In this document: positions 1 through 5,530 of the stretch, in pieces
Layout: every line of letters begins with the position of its first letter
Numbering within the stretch: the stretch's first letter is position 1
Source of the DNA: CAYGWP01 sp964353455
GTDB lineage: Bacteria; Planctomycetota; Phycisphaerae; FEN-1346
NCBI GenBank assembly: GCA_964353455.1
Contig: CAYGWP010000114.1
Span: 1-6,236 of the forward strand
Length of the DNA: 6,236 nt
Reading direction: 5' to 3'
The notes under the pieces: generated by a model
Database searches by the model: none
Told to the model about the DNA's origin: nothing
Seen by the model: only the letters and a program-made list of their open reading frames with translations
Translations under genes and position numbers: made by a program

Positions 1-67
1 GCACCGCAGACATCACCTTCAGCCGATCCCGCTCCCGAACACTCATCGCTATCCGGTCTCCGTTCAT
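1..67 (-). CDS. Transposase N-terminus (ISNCY-type), cut by window edge
   Basis: Only the first 22 codons are visible, read leftward from ATG at 67-65; the rest lies outside the window. The peptide contains MSVRERDRLKVMSAV, which matches what I recall of the opening of ISNCY-type transposases, whose N-terminus leads into a helix-turn-helix DNA-binding region. The internal ATG seven codons in (46-44) is the more family-like start. The upstream ATG has a good ribosome binding site, GAGGAG, about 5 bases ahead on the - strand. A repeated 20-bp motif behind the gene (91-134) fits the end of an insertion sequence. It could not be told whether the gene is intact. The assignment rests on a short peptide, so other helix-turn-helix transposases are possible. 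Confidence 0.6.
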   Translation of the reverse strand, partial: MNGDRIAMSVRERDRLKVMSAV

Positions 68-90
68 CCGCTCTCCTCGCCCCCGGGAAG

Positions 91-134
91 CGGACATTTC
101 TATCCACCAGGAACCGGACATTACAATCCACCAG
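91..134. repeat. Two direct 20-bp repeats, probable insertion-sequence end
   Basis: Copies lie at 91-110 and 115-134, identical at 18 of 20 positions and separated by 4 bases. Each starts CGGACATT and ends ATCCACCAG. They sit directly behind the start of the leftward transposase, where the terminal repeats and transposase-binding sites of an insertion sequence are expected. The exact outer boundary cannot be placed, because the other end of the element and any target duplication are outside the window. It probably lies near 125-135. Confidence 0.55.
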
Positions 135-155
135 CGACACCGCGGCAAGCAAGTC

Positions 156-184
156 TTTACAAGCGGCCGCCGAAACCATAAGGT
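156..184 (+). promoter_or_regulatory. Weak candidate promoter upstream of folE
   Basis: TTTACA (156-161) and TAAGGT (179-184) are separated by 17 bases. The -35 matches the sigma70 consensus at five of six positions, but the -10 at only three. It lies between the insertion-sequence end and the repeats that precede folE. It would give a leader of about 145 bases containing both repeat hairpins. No better candidate was seen in this gap. Confidence 0.2.
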
Positions 185-198
185 ATTGCGATTGTGGC

Positions 199-245
199 TT
201 GCGAATTTGCAGTCACGTTTAGCCGCGACTCGAAGAGGAGCGCGT
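199..245. repeat. 47-bp intergenic repeat, copy 1, with hairpin
   Basis: This is the first of two copies at a 63-bp period (second at 262-308). The last 32 bases (214-245) match the second copy at 30 of 32 positions and the first 15 are looser. It can fold as an outer stem CGCG 224-227 with 241-244, an asymmetric internal loop (A228 opposite 238-240), an inner stem CTC 229-231 with GAG 235-237, and a GAA loop. The C229-G237 pair is replaced by G-C in copy 2. No protein is needed to explain the repeat. A REP-like or other small repetitive hairpin element is the likeliest class. Confidence 0.75.
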
Positions 246-261
246 TGGCGTGGTTTACGGA

Positions 262-308
262 TTGCGGATTTACACCCACGTTTAGCCGCGAGTCGAAGAC
301 GAGCGCGT
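262..308. repeat. 47-bp intergenic repeat, copy 2, with hairpin
   Basis: This is the second copy of the unit at 199-245, about 41 of 47 positions alike over the full length. The hairpin is an outer stem CGCG 287-290 with 304-307, an inner stem GTC 292-294 with GAC 298-300, and a GAA loop 295-297. The two differences from copy 1 within the 32-bp core (292 and 300) pair with each other, so the stem is preserved. Because the 63-bp period is a multiple of three, the repeat stays open in the folE frame and makes a spurious N-terminal extension. Confidence 0.75.
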
Positions 309-335
309 ACACGAAGGCACAATCGAGGGCAGAAC

Positions 336-911
336 ATGGTTGACCTGAAGAAGGTGGCACGGGCGACGCGGCTGCTGCTTGAGGGCATCGGCGAAGACCC
401 GATGCGCCCGGGCCTCAAGGACACGCCCCGCCGCGTTGCCATGATGTGGCGCGAACTCGTCGCGGGGATGGACCTTAGGGCCGAAGACGTGATGACCCTG
501 ATTCCCGTGAAGGACTACGACGAGATCATCCTCCTTCGCGACATCCCCCTGGTGAGCGTCTGCGAGCATCACCTGGTTCCCTTCATCGGCCGCGCCCACG
601 TGGCATACGTGCCGAAGAAGGACCGCGTTACGGGCCTCTCGAAACTCGCCCGCATCGTTGAACTGGAGGCACGCAAACTCCAGATCCAGGAACGCCTTAC
701 GATCGCCATCGCCGACGACATCATGAAGACCCTGCACCCGCGCGGCGTGATGGTGGTCGTCGAGGCCGAGCACCTCTGCATGACCATACGCGGCGTGCAC
801 AAGCCCGGCACCATGACCGTCACGAGCGTCGTGCGCGGTCTCTTCCGCGAGAAGCCCGCGACCAGGGCCGAGGCGCTATCGCTCATGACCGGCGGGCGCC
901 CGCCGAGATGA
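336..911 (+). CDS. folE: GTP cyclohydrolase I
   Basis: This enzyme converts GTP to 7,8-dihydroneopterin triphosphate, the first step of tetrahydrofolate synthesis and in many bacteria also of queuosine and related pathways. It is cytosolic and forms a homodecamer. The protein is 191 residues, a usual bacterial length. Signatures seen: the CEHH motif at 76-79, giving zinc ligands C76 and H79; the third zinc ligand C148 in EAEHLCM; GLSKLARIVE at 100-109; the substrate-binding run QERLT at 118-122; and RGVHKPG at 152-158. These match the type IA (zinc) enzyme. ATG 336 is chosen because GAGGG at 325-329 lies six bases ahead and the protein begins at the family's usual first helix. The frame is open back to 186, but that stretch is encoded by the intergenic repeats. 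The gene stands alone, with 158 bases before the next gene. Confidence 0.97.
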   Translation: MVDLKKVARATRLLLEGIGEDPMRPGLKDTPRRVAMMWRELVAGMDLRAEDVMTLIPVKDYDEIILLRDIPLVSVCEHHLVPFIGRAHVAYVPKKDRVTGLSKLARIVELEARKLQIQERLTIAIADDIMKTLHPRGVMVVVEAEHLCMTIRGVHKPGTMTVTSVVRGLFREKPATRAEALSLMTGGRPPR

Positions 912-919
912 ATTTAAGG

Positions 920-1047
920 AAACAGCAAACCGCAAACAGCAAACAGCAATCAAACGGCAAAAGGCGAAAAGGCAATCATGTGCGCCGCTTGCCGTTTGTT
1001 TGTCGTTTGCCGTTTGATTGCTGTTTGCTGTTTGCCTCTTGCCGTTT
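920..1047. repeat. Long inverted repeat of GCAAACA-like heptamers
   Basis: Arms at 920-961 and 1006-1047 pair at 38 of 42 positions, including a perfect 30-bp stretch (932-961 with 1006-1035). The 44-base centre can pair further, for example GGCAA 971-975 with TTGCC 989-993. The arms are built of degenerate heptamers such as AAACAGC, AAACCGC and AAACGGC, in opposite orientation on the two sides. The element fills nearly all of the gap between folE and the aminopeptidase gene and ends 22 bases before the latter's start. There is no T-run directly after the stem, so it is not a standard intrinsic terminator. In RNA it would form a very long duplex. Confidence 0.9.
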
Positions 1048-1069
1048 TGCTTGAAAGGGAGGTGACACC

Positions 1070-2158
1070 GTGACGGATGCCCGCATCAGCCGTCTTGCGA
1101 AGGTCCTCGTCCGGTACTCGCGCGGAGTGAAGCGCGGGCAGAAGGTCCTGATCTCCGGCCCCGCGGCGGCCGCGCTGCTCATCCTTGAACTGGGGCGCGA
1201 GGTCCTCCGCGCGGGCGGACATCCGATGTACCGGATGACCCCCGACGCCGCGGCCGAGGTTTTCTTCGCCGAGGCAGGTCCGGAGCAACTTGTCTTCATG
1301 CCGCAGTCGGCCCTGGCGGCCGCCCGTGAGGCCGACCACTACATCAGCGTCATCGCCGACACCAACACCCAGGCCCTCGCCCAGGTGGACCCTAAGCGGC
1401 AGGCGGCGGTCCAGAAGGCGCGGCGGCGGCTCTCGGACATCGTCCTGGCGAAGGGCGAGTGGACCCTCACGCTCTTTCCAACTCCGGCCTACGCGCAGGA
1501 CGCCGGCATGGGCCTGGAGGAGTTCGAGGCGTTCGCGTTTGCCGCCATGTGCGTTGACCGGAAAGACCCGGTGGCCGAGTGGCGGCGGGCGAAGCGGTTT
1601 CAGGATCGAATCCTCGCGCGCCTGAGGCGTGCCGACCGCATCCGCCTTGTGGCGCCCGACACCGACCTCGTGCTGAGCGTCAAGGGCCGCCGGTTCCTCG
1701 GTTCCTCCGGCGCGTATAATATGCCCGACGGGGAGATATTCACCGGCCCCGTCGAGACGAGCGCCGAGGGCCGTATCCGCTATACGTACCCTGTGTGTTA
1801 CGCGGGGAAGGAGGTTGTTGACGTGCGCCTGGAGTTTGAGGCGGGCAAGGTGGTCCGCGCGACGGCCGCCAAGAATGAGGCGTTCCTCCGGCAGATGATC
1901 GCGATGGATGCAGGGGCCTCGCGCCTCGGGGAACTCGGCATCGGCACCAACTACGGCATCACGCGCTTCATCAAGAACATCCTGTTCGATGAGAAGATCG
2001 GCGGTTCCGTCCACCTGGCCCTGGGCCGCAGTTACGAGGAGACCGGCGGGCGGAACCGGTCGGCCCTCCACTGGGACATGATATGCGACCTTCGCTCCGG
2101 CGGCCGCATCGAAGTGGATGGCCGCGTTCTGTCGGCCGACGGGAAATTCCGGTTGTGA
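1070..2158 (+). CDS. M29-family (AmpS/PepS-like) metallo-aminopeptidase
   Basis: This is predicted to be a cytosolic leucyl-type aminopeptidase of peptidase family M29, which uses two metal ions to remove N-terminal residues from peptides. The protein has 362 residues, at the short end for the family. Conserved blocks in the C-terminal half carry the expected metal ligands: E222 in NMPDGEIFTGP, E288 in RLGELGIGTN, H315 in GSVHLALGRSY, and H334 and D336 in SALHWDMICDL. Y322 is also conserved. The N-terminal half (about 1-180) is the less conserved alpha/beta region with no signal peptide. The segment between the last two histidine motifs is shorter than in classical AmpS, giving the compact subfamily form. 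The GTG start at 1070 follows a strong ribosome binding site, GGGAGG at 1057-1062, at about 7 bases. Its substrates cannot be told from sequence. Confidence 0.88.
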   Translation: MTDARISRLAKVLVRYSRGVKRGQKVLISGPAAAALLILELGREVLRAGGHPMYRMTPDAAAEVFFAEAGPEQLVFMPQSALAAAREADHYISVIADTNTQALAQVDPKRQAAVQKARRRLSDIVLAKGEWTLTLFPTPAYAQDAGMGLEEFEAFAFAAMCVDRKDPVAEWRRAKRFQDRILARLRRADRIRLVAPDTDLVLSVKGRRFLGSSGAYNMPDGEIFTGPVETSAEGRIRYTYPVCYAGKEVVDVRLEFEAGKVVRATAAKNEAFLRQMIAMDAGASRLGELGIGTNYGITRFIKNILFDEKIGGSVHLALGRSYEETGGRNRSALHWDMICDLRSGGRIEVDGRVLSADGKFRL

Positions 2159-2175
2159 AAGACAGGACCGAATGA

Positions 2176-2238
2176 CGAACACCGAATACCGAACACCCAA
2201 TTCGGTGTTCGATGTTGGGTGTTCTGTGTTCGGCGTTC
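2176..2238. repeat. Inverted repeat of GAACACC-like heptamers
   Basis: Two pairings compete. Arms 2177-2200 and 2215-2238 match at 21 of 24 positions with a 14-base loop. Alternatively, 2176-2186 pairs perfectly with 2201-2211 over 11 bp. The whole stretch is made of degenerate heptamers (GAACACC, GAATACC, and in reverse GGTGTTC, TGTGTTC, GGCGTTC). It lies 17 bases after the aminopeptidase stop and ends 25 bases before the preferred start of the radical SAM gene. It is a different word family from the repeat at 920-1047, but has the same construction. Confidence 0.85.
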
Positions 2239-2263
2239 GCCGTTTCTTTTGGCGGGGTCTTCA

Positions 2264-3154
2264 GTGCTGAATGCCAAGGAGTCTCTGGAACGTGTGAAGG
2301 CCGCGCGGGCGCTCTTGCGCTCATGCCGGCTGTGTCCGCGCAATTGCGGGGTCAACCGCCTCAGGGGCGAGCGCGGCCAGTGCGGCGCGGGCGTCGAGGC
2401 GACCGTCGCCTCCGCAGGGCCACACTTCGGCGAAGAGCCCTGCCTGGTGGGCGACGGCGGCAGCGGCGCCATCTTTCTGGCCGGGTGCAATCTCGGCTGC
2501 GCATTCTGCCAGAACGAGGACATCAGCCGCTCCGCCGTCGGCCAGGAGATGGACCCCCCGGCGCTGGCGAGCCAGATGCGGTCGCTGGAAACGCGAGGCT
2601 GCGCGAACATCAATTTCGTGACGCCGACGCACATGATGCCCGCGATCCTGGCGGCCGTCGTGGAGGCCCGCCGCGGCGGACTCGCCGTCCCGATCGTCTG
2701 GAACTCAAGCGGCTACGAGTCGGTCGAGGCCATCCGTCTCCTGGACGGCCTGGTGGAAATCTACATGCCCGACTTCAAGTTCAGCCTCACCGCCAGCGCC
2801 AGCCGTTACTGTCATGCGCCCGATTATCCGGCGCGGGCCTCCGCCGCCGTCAGCGAGATGCATCGCCAGGTCGGAGACCTCGTGGTCGAGCGGGGCGCGG
2901 CCCGCCAGGGCCTCCTCGTGCGGCACCTGGTGATGCCGGGCGGCGTCCAGGAGAGCCGCGAAATCCTCGAGTACCTCGCCTCTCTCTCGCCGCACACCTG
3001 CGTAAACGTGATGGGGCAGTACCATCCGGCGGCCGATGTGGCACGGCGGGGTGGGGGACGCCGGTTTGCCGACATTGCGCGGCGTCCGACGGCCGAGGAG
3101 GTCGAGAAGGTCCGAGACCACGCCCGCCGCCTCGGTCTTCGCCTGATCGACTAG
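2264..3154 (+). CDS. PflX-type radical SAM protein (COG1313-like)
   Basis: This is a radical S-adenosylmethionine protein of the group annotated as putative pyruvate-formate-lyase activating enzyme PflX, whose true substrate is not established to my knowledge. From GTG 2264 it is 296 residues. Cysteines C21, C24, C28 and C40 form the N-terminal CxxCPRxCGVNR...C metal-binding segment. C75, C79 and C82 (CNLGCAFC) bind the 4Fe-4S cluster that cleaves SAM. Later family blocks are VTPTHM, NSSGYES, YMPDFKFS, RHLVMPGG and MGQYHP. The frame is open to GTG 2219, but that adds 15 residues encoded by the inverted repeat, so GTG 2264 is preferred. Its ribosome binding site (GGGG at 2254-2257) is weak, which leaves the start uncertain. 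No pyruvate formate-lyase gene is in view, so an activase role is unsupported here. Confidence 0.88.
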   Translation: MLNAKESLERVKAARALLRSCRLCPRNCGVNRLRGERGQCGAGVEATVASAGPHFGEEPCLVGDGGSGAIFLAGCNLGCAFCQNEDISRSAVGQEMDPPALASQMRSLETRGCANINFVTPTHMMPAILAAVVEARRGGLAVPIVWNSSGYESVEAIRLLDGLVEIYMPDFKFSLTASASRYCHAPDYPARASAAVSEMHRQVGDLVVERGAARQGLLVRHLVMPGGVQESREILEYLASLSPHTCVNVMGQYHPAADVARRGGGRRFADIARRPTAEEVEKVRDHARRLGLRLID

Positions 3155-3163
3155 AATCCTCCG

Positions 3164-3192
3164 TTGACGCCGGGCCGTCAGGGTCCTATTCT
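3164..3192 (+). promoter_or_regulatory. Sigma70-like promoter, TTGACG-17-TATTCT
   Basis: TTGACG (3164-3169) and TATTCT (3187-3192) are separated by exactly 17 bases. Matches to consensus are five of six and four of six. It begins 9 bases after the radical SAM stop and would start RNA near 3199, at a perfect 12-bp palindrome (3199-3210). It would serve the dehydratase gene through a leader of about 270 bases, and the small ORF at 3228 if that is real. Confidence 0.5.
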
Positions 3193-3198
3193 TCTACT

Positions 3199-3210
3199 GG
3201 CGGCGCCGCC
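3199..3210. promoter_or_regulatory. 12-bp GGCGGCGCCGCC palindrome at predicted RNA start
   Basis: This perfect palindrome lies 6 bases after the predicted -10 box, a position typical of repressor operators. In a G+C-rich genome such a palindrome can also occur by chance, and no second site was seen nearby. Confidence 0.25.
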
Positions 3211-3227
3211 TTTCCAGAGGGCAATCA

Positions 3228-3407
3228 GTGAAGAAACGCCCGGCAACGGCCGATTTACTTAAGGACATAATCGGTCTTGTGCCTCGGACCTTGCGCCGGG
3301 GGTTTGTCGTGCGCGGATTTCCGCGCATGGCGGGGCGCAGGGTGTCTGGTGATCCGCAGCGGCCTGCGCTGAAAGGGCGGCGCCCGCGGTCCTCGGGGGA
3401 GTTTTAA
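3228..3407 (+). CDS. Possible small ORF, 59 codons, unknown
   Basis: GTG at 3228 opens a 59-codon frame ending at TAA 3405-3407. AGAGG at 3216-3220 sits about 7 bases ahead and a promoter-like site lies at 3164-3192. The product would be very basic, beginning MKKRPATADLLKDIIG and arginine-rich after residue 20. No membrane segment, signal peptide or known motif is visible. Against it: codon choice is unlike the neighbours (TTA, ATA, CTT and many A/T third positions), and the same stretch holds several hairpins, so it may be a structured leader instead. It could be a leader peptide gene for the dehydratase, but this is speculation. Confidence 0.22.
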   Translation: MKKRPATADLLKDIIGLVPRTLRRGFVVRGFPRMAGRRVSGDPQRPALKGRRPRSSGEF

Positions 3408-3459
3408 CTCCTGGGGGGCAGCCTTCCAGGGCCGCTATCTCGCCGCAAGCATCTTGCGG
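3310..3459 (+). other. Hairpin-rich leader before the dehydratase gene
   Basis: Five short stems follow one another: 3310-3316 with 3321-3327 (7 bp, ATTT loop); CAGCG 3357-3361 with 3367-3371; GGGC 3375-3378 with 3382-3385; GGAGT 3398-3402 with ACTCC 3407-3411; and CCGCAAG 3443-3449 with CTTGCGG 3453-3459. This is most of the 315-base gap between the radical SAM gene and the dehydratase. It matches no riboswitch class I can recognise. Short stems are frequent in G+C-rich DNA, so a folded RNA is only a possibility. The last stem ends 10 bases before the dehydratase start and includes part of its weak ribosome binding site (GGGA 3458-3461). Confidence 0.3.
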
Positions 3460-3469
3460 GAACGAGTTC

Positions 3470-5446
3470 ATGCCGGAAAAGACGCTGATGCCGCGCGAGC
3501 CGAGCCCGTACGGGCCCGCCCTGCGCCACATCTACATCGGCGGCGTGCACATACTGCTCTTCATCTTCTCGCTCTGGGTGGCGTACGGTCTGAGGTATGA
3601 GTTCCGGATTCCTCCCGCCGCCGTGCCGATCCCCGACAACATGCCCGTGCTGCCCGGCGAGGTGGGCGTGCCGCGCTCCGTCTGGGGAATCTTCTACGAA
3701 CTGCTGCTGTTCGTGCTGCTCGTGAAGGTGATGGTGTTCGGCTACTTCCGGCTGTACGCCGGGTGGTGGCAGTACGTCAGCATTCAGGACCTCATTGAGA
3801 CATTTAAGGCAAGCCATATTTCGACCGCCATTATCCTTGGCGGCGTCTATCTCTGCCGCGCCCTCAAGGTGTACGGGGCCGTGTCGGTCCAGTTGGCGGT
3901 GCCCGACACGGTGCTGATCATCGACTGGGCCGCCACGATCGCGCTGGTTGGCGGCATGAGGTTCCTCGTGCGCATCATCCGCGAGGGCTCGCGGCCCGTC
4001 AGCCCCGCGGGACTCACGCGGATCCTCATCGTCGGCGCCAACGACGCCGGCGAAGGCGTCCTGCGGGAACTCTACCGTCTGCCCGTAGAGCAGTACCACG
4101 TCGTCGGGTTCATCGACGAAGAGCCGAAGAAGCGCGGCATCCGCATCCACGGCGTCCCGGTCCTCGGCAGCGTGGGCGACCTTGCGGCCGTGGCCGAACG
4201 CCAGAACGCCGAGGAAGTCATCATTGCCCTCGCGCAGCCGACGCGCGAGGAACTCCGCCGCATCATCGAGGTCTGCAAGGGCCGCAAGATGACCTTCCGG
4301 ATCGTCCCCGGCGTGGCCGACCTCATAGGCGGACGCCTCGACGTCGGACGCCTGCGCGAGGTCGATATCAACGACCTCCTCGGCCGCGAGCCGGTCACCC
4401 TCGACATGGAGGGCATCGGCCACTTCCTCGCCGGCAAGGTCGTCCTCGTGACGGGGGCCGGCGGCTCCATCGGCTCCGAACTCTGCCGCCAGATCGTCAC
4501 CTTCGGGCCCACGCAACTGGTGCTCCTCGAGCAGGCCGAGAACAACCTGTTCCAGATCGACCGCGAACTGAAGGCCGGATACCCGCAACTGCCGGTCGTC
4601 CCGGTCATCGCCGACATCTGCGACCGGCCGCGCATCGAGTACATCTACCGCACCTACCGGCCCGCCGTCATCTTCCACGCAGCGGCTCATAAACATGTGC
4701 CGATGATGGAACTCAACCCCGGCGAGGCCATCAAGAACAACGTCTTCGGCACCAAGAACATCGCCGATATGGCCTGCCAGTATCAGGCAGAGGCATTGGT
4801 CTTCATCTCGACCGACAAGGCCGTCAACCCCACCAGCGTCATGGGCTGCACCAAGCGCATCGCCGGCATGTACTGCCAGTCGCTGGCGCGGCAGCCCGCG
4901 TGCGCGCAGACGAAATACGTGGTGGTCCGCTTCGGCAACGTCCTCGGGTCCACCGGCAGCGTCGTGCCGATCTTCCGCGACCAGATAGCGCGCGGCGGGC
5001 CGATCACCGTCACACACCCCGAAATGCAGCGGTACTTCATGACCATCCCCGAGGCCACACAACTCGTGATCCAGGCCGGCGCCATGGGCAAGAGCGGCGA
5101 GATCATGCTTCTGGACATGGGCACCCCCGTCAAGATCGTTGACCTCGCGCGCGACATGATCACCCTCTCGGGCTTCCGCCCCGACATCGACATCAAGATC
5201 GAATTCCAGGGCATGCGGCCGGGCGAAAAACTCTTCGAGGAACTCCGCACCACCGGCGAGAATATCCTCCCGACGCACCACCCTAAACTCTTCGTCTGGC
5301 AGAGCCGCTACTGCACGCTCGAAGACATCCAGTCGGCCCTGAAACGCCTCGAAACCGTCGCCAACGGGGTGAGCCACGAGGAGGTCCGCAAGGTCCTTCA
5401 GGGCATCATCCCCGAGTACGAGCCGCCCAAGCCTGCCTCCGGCTGA
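3470..5446 (+). CDS. CapD/WbpM-type nucleotide-sugar 4,6-dehydratase, membrane-anchored
   Basis: This is a large polysaccharide biosynthesis protein, predicted to turn UDP-GlcNAc or a related UDP-sugar into a 4-keto-6-deoxy sugar at the inner membrane for surface glycans. It has 658 residues, the usual size of the long membrane form. Four membrane segments are seen at about 21-43, 71-93, 116-132 and 144-168. A first nucleotide-binding fold begins at GANDAGEG (189-196). A second, catalytic SDR fold begins at TGAGGSIGSE (328-337). S447, M458 and K462 form the SMK triad typical of WbpM/CapD, in place of the usual SYK. FHAAAHKHVPMME (402-414), RFGNVLGSTGSVVP (487-500) and GMRPGEKLFEEL (581-592) are also diagnostic. 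ATG 3470 gives the expected short cytosolic tail before the first membrane helix. Its ribosome binding site is weak and partly inside a hairpin. Substrate and product stereochemistry are inferred from the family. Confidence 0.93.
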   Translation: MPEKTLMPREPSPYGPALRHIYIGGVHILLFIFSLWVAYGLRYEFRIPPAAVPIPDNMPVLPGEVGVPRSVWGIFYELLLFVLLVKVMVFGYFRLYAGWWQYVSIQDLIETFKASHISTAIILGGVYLCRALKVYGAVSVQLAVPDTVLIIDWAATIALVGGMRFLVRIIREGSRPVSPAGLTRILIVGANDAGEGVLRELYRLPVEQYHVVGFIDEEPKKRGIRIHGVPVLGSVGDLAAVAERQNAEEVIIALAQPTREELRRIIEVCKGRKMTFRIVPGVADLIGGRLDVGRLREVDINDLLGREPVTLDMEGIGHFLAGKVVLVTGAGGSIGSELCRQIVTFGPTQLVLLEQAENNLFQIDRELKAGYPQLPVVPVIADICDRPRIEYIYRTYRPAVIFHAAAHKHVPMMELNPGEAIKNNVFGTKNIADMACQYQAEALVFISTDKAVNPTSVMGCTKRIAGMYCQSLARQPACAQTKYVVVRFGNVLGSTGSVVPIFRDQIARGGPITVTHPEMQRYFMTIPEATQLVIQAGAMGKSGEIMLLDMGTPVKIVDLARDMITLSGFRPDIDIKIEFQGMRPGEKLFEELRTTGENILPTHHPKLFVWQSRYCTLEDIQSALKRLETVANGVSHEEVRKVLQGIIPEYEPPKPASG

Positions 5447-5472
5447 TGCCTCCCGCCCTTGGCGCCTTTCTC

Positions 5473-5503
5473 TTGGCACGCGACTTCACTCCCCATGTAT
5501 AAT
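5473..5503 (+). promoter_or_regulatory. Promoter with perfect TATAAT before the decarboxylase-like gene
   Basis: TATAAT at 5498-5503 is a perfect -10 box in G+C-rich surroundings. The best -35 is TTGGCA at 5473-5478, five of six matches, but the 19-base spacing is longer than ideal. RNA would start near 5510, giving a leader of about 115 bases. It lies 27 bases beyond the dehydratase stop, so the downstream gene probably has its own transcript. Confidence 0.55.
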
Positions 5504-5530
5504 GCCGTTCTTGCGGAGGGCTTCTTCGCG

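Noticed and set aside
199..308. CRISPR-like repeat pair
   Set aside because: There are only two copies, with about 16 bases between the 47-bp units, no spacer of normal length and no cas genes.
186..335. N-terminal extension of folE by 50 codons
   Set aside because: The stretch is the twin intergenic repeat, whose 63-bp period keeps the frame open. It has no family similarity, and a good ribosome binding site precedes ATG 336.
1006..1050. Intrinsic terminator after folE
   Set aside because: The stem is made of low-G+C heptamer words, the only T-run (GTTTT, 1044-1048) is not directly after the perfect stem, and the element extends almost to the next gene.
950..2200. 416-codon reading frame on the - strand
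   Set aside because: It is the mirror of the aminopeptidase gene in G+C-rich codon usage. Its ends are translated heptamer repeats and it has no recognisable domain.
2212..3231. 339-codon + strand frame overlapping the radical SAM gene
   Set aside because: It is arginine- and proline-rich shadow translation. The overlapping frame carries all the cysteine motifs of a known family.
3155..3469. Cyclic-di-GMP or other known riboswitch before the polysaccharide gene
   Set aside because: The conserved core words of the classes I know were looked for and not found.
3404..5479. 691-codon reading frame on the - strand
   Set aside because: It is antisense to the dehydratase, with biased composition typical of the complement of a G+C-rich gene. 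No motif was recognised.
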